Source of the DNA: Yoonia sp. GPGPB17
Lineage (GTDB): Bacteria > Pseudomonadota > Alphaproteobacteria > Rhodobacterales > Rhodobacteraceae
Direction: 5' to 3'
Assembly (NCBI RefSeq): GCF_037892195.1
Contig: NZ_JATACI010000002.1
Location: 1,240,001 to 1,304,000, forward strand
Length of the DNA stretch: 64,000 bases
Under the pieces are notes generated by a model. That model was not told the origin of the DNA. It made no database searches and was given only the letters and a program-made list of their open reading frames with translations. Below are positions 1 through 9,477 of this stretch, one piece after another (positions within the stretch are counted from its first letter, which is position 1; each line of letters starts with the position of its first letter). The position numbers and the translations under genes are program-made.

Positions 1-778
1 CCTGCAAAGCAACACTTTCAATCGGCAGCCGGAACCCAGCCATCTGCGCCAAAACGCCAGAATGCCCGGCCACGACCACGCCCAGTTTGTCGCAGTCAAT
101 TGGCCCTTTCGACGTATCCACGCCAACAACCTTGCTACCCTCTTGCCGCACACCCTGCACTTCGCATTGCTGGACCACATCCATGCCCATGTCCGAACAG
201 GCACGCGCATAGCCCCAAGCAACCGCATCGTGACGCGCGGTGCCGCCACGGGCCTGCCAGAGGCCACCAAGGACCGGGTACCGTGGCCCGTCGATATTCA
301 TGATCGGGCAGAGTTCTTTCACGCGCGCGGGCTCAATCCACTCGGTCTGCACCCCTTGCAAGGCATTCGCATGGGCGGTGCGCTTATAGCCGCGCACTTC
401 GTGTTGGGTTTGGGCCAGCATGATCACACCACGCGGGCTGAACATGACGTTGTAGTTCAGGTCCTGCGACATCGTCTCATAAAGCGAGCGCGACTTTTCA
501 TAGATCGCAGCCGAAGGATCTTGTAGATAGTTCGAGCGAATGATTGTCGTATTGCGCCCGGTATTGCCGCCACCCAGCCAACCCTTTTCAAGAATTGCGA
601 CATTGGTAATCCCGAAATTCTTGCCCAGAAAATACGCCGTCGCCAGCCCGTGTCCGCCTGCACCTACGATGATCACATCGTACTTCTTCTTGGGTTCACG
701 TTTCGCCCACGCCCGGTCCCAGCCGGTGTGTTGGCGCATGGCTTCTTTGGCGATGGCAAAGGCAGAATAGCGTTTCAT
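1..778 (-). CDS. soxB: Sarcosine oxidase beta subunit, 5' part (3' end outside window)
   Basis: This is the N-terminal ~259 residues of the FAD-containing subunit of heterotetrameric sarcosine oxidase, which oxidatively demethylates sarcosine to glycine. The start ATG is at 778 and the frame stays open to base 1. The protein begins MKRYSAF, then has a dinucleotide-binding segment (VIIVGAGGHGLATAYFL, residues ~35-51) and the GWLGGGNTGRNTTIIRSNYL block, both characteristic of SoxB. It is divergent from ccmI. soxD, soxA and soxG would be expected next, to the left of the window. The family is clear from the conserved N-terminus. DadA-type oxidases are less likely. Confidence 0.9.
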   Translation of the reverse strand, partial: MKRYSAFAIAKEAMRQHTGWDRAWAKREPKKKYDVIIVGAGGHGLATAYFLGKNFGITNVAILEKGWLGGGNTGRNTTIIRSNYLQDPSAAIYEKSRSLYETMSQDLNYNVMFSPRGVIMLAQTQHEVRGYKRTAHANALQGVQTEWIEPARVKELCPIMNIDGPRYPVLGGLWQARGGTARHDAVAWGYARACSDMGMDVVQQCEVQGVRQEGSKVVGVDTSKGPIDCDKLGVVVAGHSGVLAQMAGFRLPIESVALQ

Positions 779-981
779 CAGAGTCCAGAATCCTTGTGGC
801 AGGCGGGCGATGCCTTGGCACCTTATCTGGACCCTGCATGGACCCAAGAGGATACTCTCAGCGGCGTATAGTTTGCATTTTACGACATGCTGGCGGTGTC
901 GTGAATTGTCATGGCGTCGCAGGCCCTTTTCATGAAGACATCGGGCGTTTATGTCAGCCCAAGGTAAAGGACCCAAAACTG

Positions 982-2181
982 ATGATTTTCTGGCTTGTAT
1001 GCGCAGTGATGACGCTCGTTGTAACCGCGTTGATCGTGAAACCGCTTTTGCAGCCAAAAGAGATTGGTGACGACAACCCGGACATCGCCGTGTATCGCGC
1101 GCAGTTGGCCGAGATTGACCGCGATCTGGAGCGTGATCTGCTGGCCCCTGACGAGGCCGAGCGGGCCCGGACCGAAGTTGCGCGCCGCCTGCTGGCAGCT
1201 GACAAGGCCGCGACAACGCCCACGGGTGTCGCAACACCCACCCGTTGGCTGTCTGCTGCGATTGTTGCGATCATGCTGGCGCTGGGTTTTGGTACGTACT
1301 GGACGCTCGGCGCACCGGGGTATCCTGACCTGCCGCTGCAAGCGCGTCTTGCAGCCAGTGAAGAAATGCGGCTCAACCGCCCGTCACAAGACGCGCTTGA
1401 GGCCGCAGCGCCCGCGCCACCGCCAGTTGAGGTGCCTGATGATTATCGCAACGCGATAGACCAGCTACGTGTTATCGCCCCCACCCGCCCCGACGACCTT
1501 GAAGCCTGGAGCCGTCTGGCCTTTCACGAGGTCGAGTTGCGCAACTACGCCGGTGCCGCCGACGCGCAAGCACAGGTGAACCAGATCAAAGGCGACGCGA
1601 TTGAAACGGCCGATCTCCAGCGCTTACTCGACCTCAAGGTCGTTGCCGCTGGCGGTTTTGTGTCGCCCGAGGCCGAAGAGGTCATCCAGCAAATCTTTGA
1701 ACGGGACGATCAGAATACGGCGGCCCGTTATTATTTGGGTGCGCTCTACAACCAGACTGACCGCCCCGATCTGGCGCTGCGCCTATGGCGCGACATCATC
1801 GAGACCGGCGATCCAAATAACTTCCACATTGCCAGCGCAAGGTCGCAGGTCAGCGATGCGGCCTTCCGCGCTGGTGTCGAATACGCCGTGCCAGAGGCAC
1901 GTGGCCCGTCATTTGCTGATATGGATGCAGCTGCAGAAATGTCGCCCGAGGACCGCCAAGCCATGATCGGCGGCATGGTATCCGGGCTTGCGAGCCGCCT
2001 TGCGAACGAAGGCGGCCCGGCGCAGGACTGGGCACGCCTGATCCGCGCTTACGGCGTATTGGGCGATCAGGAGGCCGCACGCACCGTCTGGACCGAAGCA
2101 CAGCAAGTCTTTGTCAGCAGCATGCGCGGCATGGAAATTCTGACCAATGCCGCCCGCGATGCAGGCGTGTTGGAGGAATGA
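982..2181 (+). CDS. ccmI: Cytochrome c-type biogenesis protein CcmI (CycH)
   Basis: A 399-residue inner-membrane protein of the System I cytochrome c maturation pathway, which holds apocytochrome for the haem lyase. The frame is open from 796, but the ATG at 982 starts MIFWLVCAVMT, the expected first membrane helix, and has an AAAGGA site 12 bases upstream. A second helix lies near residues 92-112 and a TPR-like alanine-rich periplasmic half follows. The stop overlaps the next start (ATGA at 2178), so the two genes are probably translationally coupled. The call rests on two helices plus TPR architecture and length. Confidence 0.85.
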   Translation: MIFWLVCAVMTLVVTALIVKPLLQPKEIGDDNPDIAVYRAQLAEIDRDLERDLLAPDEAERARTEVARRLLAADKAATTPTGVATPTRWLSAAIVAIMLALGFGTYWTLGAPGYPDLPLQARLAASEEMRLNRPSQDALEAAAPAPPPVEVPDDYRNAIDQLRVIAPTRPDDLEAWSRLAFHEVELRNYAGAADAQAQVNQIKGDAIETADLQRLLDLKVVAAGGFVSPEAEEVIQQIFERDDQNTAARYYLGALYNQTDRPDLALRLWRDIIETGDPNNFHIASARSQVSDAAFRAGVEYAVPEARGPSFADMDAAAEMSPEDRQAMIGGMVSGLASRLANEGGPAQDWARLIRAYGVLGDQEAARTVWTEAQQVFVSSMRGMEILTNAARDAGVLEE

Positions 2182-2654
2182 TCTGCGACACGCCCGAGGC
2201 GTTTATCGCCGCAATCCCTGATATGGGCGCGCTGGCCGGATTGGACCTCGGCACAGCGACGATTGGCGTTGCTGTTTCGGATGTAATGCGCTCGGTCGCG
2301 ACCCCGCTTGAGACGATCAAGCGTAAGAAATTCGGGATTGATGCAACAAAGCTGCTGGAACTGACCACGCATCGGATGATCACCGGCCTCGTGCTGGGTC
2401 TGCCGATGAATATGGACGGCTCCGAAGGGCCGCGCTGCCAGGCGACCCGTGCCTTTGCGCGCAATCTGGAGAAGCTCACCCCCCTGCCGATTACCTTTTG
2501 GGACGAACGCCTGTCCACCGTCGCTGCGGAACGCGCGCTGCTTGAGGCGGATACGTCACGCAAACGTCGCGCAGAGGTTATTGACCACGTGGCGGCGGGT
2601 TATATCTTGCAAGGCATGCTGGACCGCATGGCGCATTTGAGGGCAGACTCGTGA
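2178..2654 (+). CDS. ruvX: Putative pre-16S rRNA nuclease (YqgF/RuvX family)
   Basis: 158 residues with an RNase H-like fold. The motif GLDLGTATIGVAVSD (residues ~20-34) carries the first catalytic Asp, FWDERLSTVAAERALLE gives the conserved Glu-Arg block, and DHVAAGYILQGMLD gives the terminal Asp. Family members process the 5' end of 16S rRNA, and older annotations call them Holliday junction resolvase homologues. It overlaps ccmI by ATGA and the next gene by GTGA, so the three are one transcription unit. The N-terminus is slightly extended before the GLD motif. Confidence 0.9.
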   Translation: MICDTPEAFIAAIPDMGALAGLDLGTATIGVAVSDVMRSVATPLETIKRKKFGIDATKLLELTTHRMITGLVLGLPMNMDGSEGPRCQATRAFARNLEKLTPLPITFWDERLSTVAAERALLEADTSRKRRAEVIDHVAAGYILQGMLDRMAHLRADS

Positions 2655-2893
2655 ATATACCTGAAAACACAGACGACATCTGGAAACGGGCCGAAATCGA
2701 CAGCCCCTGCGTCAAGGTCTGCGTGATAGAACCCAAAAGCCGCCTGTGCACAGGGTGTTTGCGATCCATTGACGAGATCGGGGCCTGGTCAGGCATGTCA
2801 GCAGATGCCCGCAAGGCGGTTATGGAAGAACTGCCATCGCGGGCGGGCCTGATCACCAAACGGCGCGGTGGGCGCGCAGCCCGTCTGAAATAG
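2651..2893 (+). CDS. DUF1289 family small cysteine protein
   Basis: 80 residues starting at GTG 2651, inside the stop of ruvX. Four cysteines occur as SPCVKVC (residues ~17-23) and LCTGC (~33-37), followed by a conserved SIDEIGAW segment. This is the DUF1289 signature, whose cysteines probably bind a metal. The C-terminus is basic (KRRGGRAARLK). The biochemical role is unknown. Family membership is clear from the cysteine spacing. Confidence 0.85.
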   Translation: MNIPENTDDIWKRAEIDSPCVKVCVIEPKSRLCTGCLRSIDEIGAWSGMSADARKAVMEELPSRAGLITKRRGGRAARLK

Positions 2894-3158
2894 CCAGCAT
2901 ACATCACTGCAACGTTGCGGACAAAGCGCCAATTTGCTGCAGCTGCGCCAAGGCAATGGTGCCCTTCCACAGAACAGACTTCCACTACCGTGCGAGCCCA
3001 CAGCAGTGCCGTTTACCGTTCGACTAGTTAAACGAAATGCGAAAACGGGTATGAGCCTCAAATGTAGTTGATAGCTGGCAGTTGAAAGAAACGCCAAGTC
3101 GGGTATGTCTGAAGGTGAGACATACGGCGAAAGCAAACTGATTTGCCAGCGATTGCGT

Positions 3159-4094
3159 CTAGATAAGCCCGCACAACTCGCTTTCGGATCGGCCTGCCTC
3201 CTCCATGATCCAATCAAATAACATCTCTACTTGCGGGGTCCTCTTTGTATCCAAAGACGCAAAGAGTTTGTTGGGAAACGGCAGCCATGCATTCCCGACT
3301 TTGTTCAGCGCACCGCTTTTGAGCCGATCAAGTACCAGCAGACCTCGACTTAGCGCTACTCCCATGCCCGCTTCGGCGGCGATGATTTGCAGGTTTGAGT
3401 TGCCGAAGCGAATGCCATTCGATTTGTTGTTCGCCCTGTGTGATACGTCGATACCAAATTGCTCAAACCATGAATCCCAAGTCAGCGCGCCAGAATTGGG
3501 CAGCGTGCGGTCTAACAGGCACACGCGACGCAGACCCTCTAGCGAATCTAAAGGTGCTTCCTGTTCACGCAATAAAGCTGTGCTGGCAACAGGGAAACAA
3601 ATATCGGTCAAAACTTCGCGGCAGTCTTCGCCACATGGCGCCTCGGGGTGAATTGACAGCATGAGGTCAAAGCTTCCATCACCTCCCGTGTTGCCAGGAG
3701 ACGCTGTTTTCAGCACGATCTCAATGCCGGGATGCGCCGCCAGGAAGCCTTCCAACCGCGGTACCAACCATAGGGCTGCCAGAGAAGGCGGGGCACAAAC
3801 CCTAATACTGTCAGAATGTGAATCTTGGCGAACTTTACCAAAAGTCTGAACAATGTTTTGCAGCGTTACCTGCGCAAGATTGCGCACCAAAATGCCGTCT
3901 TGCGTCAGCGTTACGCCACGGCGGGTTCGATCAAATAGCTTGACGTCCCAACTGGATTCAAGATTGCGAACTTGGTAGCTAATCGCGCTTTGGGTCATGC
4001 CCAGTTCTGATGCTGCGGCCGCAAAGCTGCCATGCCGAGATACAGATTCGAGTACCCGCAAAGCACTCAATGACGGCAGTTGTGATACACGCAT
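3159..4094 (-). CDS. LysR-type transcriptional regulator (GcvA-like), probable cluster regulator
   Basis: 311 residues. The N-terminal winged helix-turn-helix covers residues ~6-65 (LPSLSALRVLESVSRHGSF, then MTQSAISYQVRNLE). A periplasmic-binding-protein-like effector domain follows from ~95. The gene is divergent from the A-PCP gene across a 424-base AT-richer spacer containing direct repeats, the usual arrangement for a LysR activator of the opposite operon. The effector is unknown. The ORF is intact, unlike several neighbours. Confidence 0.88.
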   Translation of the reverse strand: MRVSQLPSLSALRVLESVSRHGSFAAAASELGMTQSAISYQVRNLESSWDVKLFDRTRRGVTLTQDGILVRNLAQVTLQNIVQTFGKVRQDSHSDSIRVCAPPSLAALWLVPRLEGFLAAHPGIEIVLKTASPGNTGGDGSFDLMLSIHPEAPCGEDCREVLTDICFPVASTALLREQEAPLDSLEGLRRVCLLDRTLPNSGALTWDSWFEQFGIDVSHRANNKSNGIRFGNSNLQIIAAEAGMGVALSRGLLVLDRLKSGALNKVGNAWLPFPNKLFASLDTKRTPQVEMLFDWIMEEAGRSESELCGLI

Positions 4095-4241
4095 AACAAA
4101 ATCACCCCCTGTAGTTGAGTTGATTCTTAGTTGTTTCTACCATGACGTAGCCATCCTCAAAAACTAGACTGACACGTCTACCGAGAAAAACACCAATAAT
4201 CAAAGAAAGACTAGGTGACTACAACTCTCTCCGAAAACCCA

Positions 4242-4281
4242 TTGGGCATAGCACTCATTGATTGGGCGAAGCGCTTATTGA
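4242..4281. repeat. Contiguous imperfect 20-bp direct repeat (putative operator)
   Basis: Bases 4242-4261 and 4262-4281 are adjacent copies that share TTGGGC, an AGC core, a CT and the end ATTGA, and differ at four positions. Adjacent half-sites about two helical turns apart suit binding by a LysR tetramer. Assignment to the neighbouring regulator is inference from position. Confidence 0.5.
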
Positions 4282-4354
4282 CACTCCAAGATCGGCAAAA
4301 AGCCACCGCCGATTGGCGCAATCTTGCTTAGGTCGGCCCTAAACACACAAGAAA

Positions 4355-4389
4355 TGCTGCAGCGCAAAATTTTTGCTGCAGCGCAAAAT
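4355..4389. repeat. Exact 16-bp direct repeat, 19-bp period (putative operator)
   Basis: The 16-mer TGCTGCAGCGCAAAAT occurs at 4355-4370 and again at 4374-4389, separated by TTT. Each copy contains the palindrome GCTGCAGC. It lies about 130 bases upstream of the first biosynthetic start codon, a plausible activator position. It is not seen elsewhere in the window by eye. Confidence 0.5.
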
Positions 4390-4518
4390 AATCACATTAT
4401 AGAAAATCCCTTTTCTCTCTTAACGTTTTGGCATGTGCAGGAGAAGCGTGATCATTCCTAAGGCGGTTACCTCCTGCTTTGACGAGAGCCAACCCGTTAA
4501 TACGGAAGGAAAGTCAAT

Positions 4519-6322
4519 ATGAGCTACCAAAATTCATTTGAGACAAGTCCGCTTTTCGCAGATCAAAGCATCATTACAGCATTCGAACGTATCGTATCCA
4601 CCTATCCCGACCGCCCTGCGGTTCACCACAACGGCGACATATCAAGTTATGCTGAACTCAATCGTGACGCAAATCGAGTTGCAGCACTTCTTGACCGGAA
4701 GTCGATTCAGGATACGCCGATTGTCGTATTTCTCCCGCAAGGCGCGCGCGCCATTTCGTCGATGTTGGGTGTTCTGAAAATCGGAGGCTTCTTCCTACCT
4801 CTCGATATCGATGCTCCGGCGGAGCGGAACGCACGTATCATCGCGGCCTCAGGCGCGCAGGTCATACTTACTGATCTTGCGAACAGCGCCCTCGTGCAGC
4901 CGCTCTGCGGCGATGCACAAACAGTAATTTGCTTTGAGTCGGCATCTGTCGACAGACCAGTGGGCGACATTGCGCAGTTGAAGCGGAACGATATGACCCG
5001 CCCTGCTTACGTTCTCTACACGTCTGGTTCGACAGGAGAACCCAAGGGCGTGCTGCAAGATCATGGGCATGTGCTTCACAATACATTTGTTCATACGGAA
5101 GGCTTCGGCATCACCGCTGAAGACCGTCAGAGCCTGCTTTACCGGATCAATGTTTATGGCGGTCTTCGCGACACTTACAACGCGCTATTGAACGGTGCAT
5201 GCCTTCACATCTTAACCGTCACAGGCGAGGAACTCGCGAGCCTGCCGGAGTGGATCGCAAACAACCAGATCACAATCTACTGCTCGGTCACCACTGTCTT
5301 CCGTCATCTCGTGCGTTGTATGTCGCAGGGCGTAACCTATCCCAGCGTACGCATCGTCAAACTTGGGGGAGAGGTAGTCTATGCCAACGACATTGAAAAC
5401 TTCAGTCGTATGTTCGTGCCAGGCTGCAAGTTGTCGTGCGGCTTGGCGATGACTGAAACGGGTGCCGTCAGTCAGTACTTTGTTGATGTCGCAGAAGCGC
5501 AACATCAATCGCGCGCGCCTCGGCGCGACGGTCAGTGAAACGGACATCAGACTGCTAGACGAGGCTGGCCAGCCGGTGCCAGAAGGGGAAGTCGGCGAAA
5601 TCGTTGTTCGTAGTCGCTATATTTCGAGCGGCTATTGGCGTGGCGAAGAGCTTTCGGCAGGGAAGTTCATCGAACATGAAGACGGGATGAGGTCATTTCA
5701 CACGGGCGATCTGGGGAGACGGACGCCAGATGGCGACTTCATTCATGCGGGGCGCAAGGACTTTCAGGTCAAGATTCGTGGCAACCGCGTTGATACAATG
5801 GAGGTCGAACAGGCCATTTTAAAAAGTGGGCTCGTAAGTGATGTGGTTGTAACGCCCGTCGAAGACCAGAACAGGCAGACGGTTCTGGCTGCTTATCTGC
5901 AGGAACTTGGCGGGTCGATTTCAGGGATGCGGGATGCGCTTTCGGAAAAGCTACCGAGCTATATGATTCCCGCGTTAATGATACCCATAGATCGGATACC
6001 GCTCACCTCGAATGGCAAGAAGGATCGAAAGCGGCTGCCAAAACCAGATTTTCTGGCTCTGACTGATGTTAACGTTCCAGCAACGCAGTCGTGCAGTTCG
6101 ATTGTGAAAACGGCATGGAGCCAAGTTCTTGGGGTCGCTGATGTTCCGGAAGATCGCAATTTTTTTGACATTGGCGGCGACTCCTTAAAAATCGTAGAGC
6201 TCTACCGGCTGCTGTCGAACAGTTGGCCCGACAAGTTAAAGCTGACGGACCTGTTTCAGCACGCCACTGTCGCGCGCCAAAGCTCTCTGCTGTCATTGCT
6301 AGCAGCCAAGACAGGGCACTAA
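4519..6322 (+). CDS. Free-standing adenylation-PCP loading enzyme (NRPS type), frame break near 5497-5515
   Basis: About 600 residues in two frames: 4519-~5500 gives the N-terminal part of an AMP-forming adenylation domain, and ~5510-6322 gives its C-terminal part and a carrier domain. Visible are the P-loop YTSGSTGEPKG (residues ~167-177), A5-like MTETGAVSQYF, the hinge HTGDLGRR, catalytic-lysine region NGKKDRKRL, and the PCP motif FFDIGGDSLK with the phosphopantetheine Ser at 6182-6184. In A4 the residue aligned with the amino-group-binding Asp235 of GrsA is Tyr213, so a non-alpha-amino acid is the likely substrate. There is no condensation domain. The two halves join as one protein after a one-base insertion (or two-base loss) in a CG-repeat stretch. 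This may be a sequencing error or true inactivation. Confidence 0.85.
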
Positions 6323-6340
6323 CCCGCAAAAGCTTCTGTA

Positions 6341-9300
6341 TTGACTGATCCGGTGTCGCAGGATGAGCCAAACACGCAAACGGATGGCATCGCGATCATT
6401 GGCATGGCAGTACGGTTACCTGGCGCAGACACGATTAATGACTTCTGGGAAATGCTTGTTGAAGGCGATGTCGCGCTGCAAACGCAATCCCGTGACCAGC
6501 TCCTCTCCCGTGGTGTTCGACCGCAAGACCTAAAAGATCCACGTTACGTCCCGGTTTCCTCCATCATCGACCAAGCTGAAGGATTCGACACTGAGTACTT
6601 TCGTATCTCTAAGGCCGAAGCGCGGCTCATGGATCCGCAACACCGTCTGGCGCTCGAGTGCTCAGTCAACGCGTTGGAAGACGCAGCTTATACGCCCGAT
6701 CAAGTCGGTGCCGATGTCGGTGTATTCATGAGCGTTGGCAAGAACGCATATTTTGAACAGAACATCAGACCGAACAACAGTATTCTTGAGGATGTGGGCA
6801 TTCCACGCGCGCTGCTGTATAATGACCGTACCTATGCGGCGACCTATATCTCCTATCGGCTAGGATTGTCGGGTCCCGCACTCCATGTCGATTCAGCCTG
6901 TTCTGGCTCAGCCGCCGCTATCCATATGGCGTGCCAAAGTCTCAGAACTGGTGAGTGCCAGATGGCCCTTGCTTTAGCGGAGCGAGAGTGCTTCTGCCGC
7001 ACGGTGTTGGTTATTTGGGGGGAGAAATCGGCGTAGAGGCGATCGACGGTGTATGTAGACCCTTTGATGATGATGCCAGCGGCACAGTGTTTGGCAGTGG
7101 CGGCGGAGCCATTCTCCTGAAACCTGTCGACCAAGCTTTGGAAGATGGCGACCACATTTACGCTGTGATCAGCGGCTCTGGGGCGGCAAATGATGCAAAC
7201 TTTCGAGCAGGGTTCAGCGCGCCTTCGATACAGGGCCAAGTCAAGGCCATCGACGTTGCCTGGCGACAAGCCGAAATCAATGCTGACGATATCGACTACA
7301 TTGAGGCCCATGGAACTGGCACCAAACTTGGCGACCCAATCGAGGCAGCTGCGCTTGCAGAGGTTTTGGCAACCCGTACCGAAACACTGCCTTGCATGGT
7401 CGGCTCGGTGAAGGGCAACTTCGGTCATCTCAGCACTGCGGCAGGTGTTGTAAGTGTGATCAAGACGGCGCTGTCCTTAAGCAACTCAAACATTCCAGCT
7501 TCGGCAAATTTCTCTACACCAAACAGCAGGATAGACTTCCCCGATTCAAAGCTCAGAGTGGCAGCCAAGACTTTGCCTTGGCCAAAACATCTGCGGCCTA
7601 GGACGGCAGGCGTCAGCTCTTTTGGGCTTGGCGGTACAAACGTGCATTTGGTGCTACGATCCGTGCCGACGCCATCATTCCGATCGGCGGCGGCACCGCC
7701 ACGCAATGTAGCGCTGACGGTATCGGGTGCGTCTCCAGCAGCATTGGCCGCGCGACTAACCAGACTGGCCATGCATCTAGAAACCCAAAACGACTCACTA
7801 GAAGACATTGCCTTCAGTATGGCCGCTGGACGGAATGTGCTGCCTTTTCGTGCTGCAGTTTCTGGCAATTCCGCAGTGGAATTGGTCGCGTCACTTCGTG
7901 AGCGGGCGACAGAGATCACCCAAATCAAAGCGAAGCAACCTAAACTTATATGGATGTTTCCCGGGCAAGGCGCACAGTCAGTTGATATGTTTCGTGAAAT
8001 CTATGACCGCTACGAAGTTTTTCGCGGCGTAGTCGACCGTTGCAGCCAGACTTTACTGCCTATTCTCGGTGTTGATTTGCGCTCACTCGTGTTTTCCAGT
8101 TTGGATGACGGCAGCGATGAAATTGCGAAAAAGAATGACAGGCTGGCCGAAACACAGTTCACCCAGCCCGTGCTCTTCACGTTCGAGTATGCCTTGGCGC
8201 AACTGTGGCTAAGCTGGGGGTGCGACCCGACGCGATGGTAGGTCACAGTCTCGGTGAATATGTTGCCGCATGCATTGCTGAAGTGATGAGCCTCGAAGAT
8301 GCGTTGGCTGCAATTGCGAAACGCGCAGCACTAATGCAATCAGCTTCGCCAGGTGTAATGCTGGGCGTCCGGGCGTCAGAGCAATCGATGCAAGAAGTCG
8401 CTGAACGCCATGGCGTCTGCATTGCCGCCGCAAACGGGCCCGAGCACACAGTCCTGGCCGGGGACGATAAAGCGATAGAGGCAGTCGCCGCAGAGTTTGC
8501 GGTATCGGGTATCAAGAGCCGAGTCGTCAATGCGAAGCACGGGTTTCACTCGAGGTTGATGGACGGCGCTTTGGCGCCATTAGAAGCTGAACTTAAATTG
8601 CGACGTCTCAGAGCGCCGAAAGTCCCGATAGTATCAAATGTTACTGGTCAGCCGTTGACCCCTGAGATGGCATCCGATCCAAAGTATTGGGCGCTACACC
8701 TCCGGAGTACTGTTCGTTTCATGTCCTGCCTCGCCCATTTTGAGGACACCGACGAAGCGCTGTTCTTGGAACTGGGACCGGGCGGTGTTCTGTCGCATCT
8801 CGCGATTGCTTCCGGAATTGACCCCGACAGAGTTGTATTGTCCGCAACGCAACCTGAACCTGAAGCCAGCGATGACGCAGGACTTGCCGGTGCTGTTGCC
8901 GCGACCTGGACGGCAGGTGTAACGTTCGATTGGGCAGCATACTTTGCGGGACGTGCACCTCGCCGGGTCGCACTCCCCGGCTATCCGTTCTGCCGGGAAC
9001 AAGCGTGGCTTGGATCGATAGAGAATAATGTAGAGAACAGCACCTCTGTTCCGACGCCCAAGCAGACACCCAAGCAGATAGCGCCCAACGAACTGCACGC
9101 GGCAGTCACCGAGATTTGGCAAAGCCTAATTGGCTGCGATGTCATCGGTGAAGCAGACAACTTTTTTGCCTTGGGTGGCGACTCTATGCTGCTTGTCCGA
9201 TTGCAGCAGGCGCTTGGTCGCAGGCTAAACCTAAAGCTGACTCTGGCTGAGCTCTATCAAGTTCCAGAGTTTGGTGACCTAATCCAGTGCCTTACTGAAC

Positions 9301-9413
9301 GTCTGGACAGCACCCATACCGCGGGCCAACAAATAGCTCCTAAAGCGACCGCTTTTCTTGCTGATGTTGACGCCCTAATGACCCGTGCTTCCGAAGTTCA
9401 TACTGAACGATAG
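6341..9413 (+). CDS. Modular polyketide synthase KS-AT-ACP, two single-base frame breaks
   Basis: About 1,024 residues once two missing bases are restored, at the GG near 6979-6980 and the G5 run 8216-8220. The ketosynthase has active-site VDSACSGS (Cys187) and histidines in EAHGTGT and NFGHLS. The acyltransferase has FPGQGAQ, GHSLGEY (Ser codon 8247-8249) and HGFHS, which favours malonyl-CoA. The carrier motif is FFALGGDSM (Ser codon 9183-9185). No KR, DH, ER or TE domain is present. The start is TTG 6341 or GTG 6353, both weak, 18-30 bases after the A-PCP stop. The module probably extends the acyl-PCP by one C2 unit. All catalytic residues survive, which argues that the breaks are recent or artefactual. 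Confidence 0.85.
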
Positions 9414-9425
9414 TCCATGAAATAC

Positions 9426-9449
9426 GCGGGCCCTTCATTGGGTCCGTGC
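9426..9449 (+). other. Intercistronic hairpin after the PKS gene
   Basis: CGCGGGCCC at 9426-9434 can pair with GGGTCCGTG at 9441-9449 around a six-base loop, with two G-T wobbles. There is no U-run, so it is more likely an mRNA stability or attenuation element than an intrinsic terminator. Confidence 0.35.
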
Positions 9450-9477
9450 CAATTGAATGAATAGATGACACGCCCTC

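Larger units (their letters stand above)
4095..4518. promoter_or_regulatory. Divergent intergenic region between the LysR gene and the biosynthetic operon
   Basis: 424 bases with no credible gene, visibly AT-richer than the flanks. It must hold the promoters of the regulator (leftward) and the biosynthetic operon (rightward). Two repeat pairs are visible: an imperfect contiguous 20-base direct repeat at 4242-4281 and an exact 16-base repeat at 4355-4370 and 4374-4389. A purine-rich ribosome site (GGAAGGA) ends about ten bases before the ATG at 4519. I could not assign -35/-10 boxes with confidence. Confidence 0.6.

Noticed and set aside
2798..3217. Minus-strand 139-codon frame across the DUF1289 gene and the 2894-3158 gap
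   Set aside because: It overlaps two real genes, is rich in Arg/Cys/Ser/Trp, and no conserved block was recognised. The gap appears non-coding.
8216..8220. Programmed ribosomal frameshifting in the PKS gene
   Set aside because: The site is a plain G run with no slippery heptamer plus pseudoknot, and similar breaks occur in unrelated genes, so a missing base is simpler.
9426..9449. Intrinsic terminator after the PKS gene
   Set aside because: The stem is acceptable but no U-run follows, and the next gene continues in the same direction.
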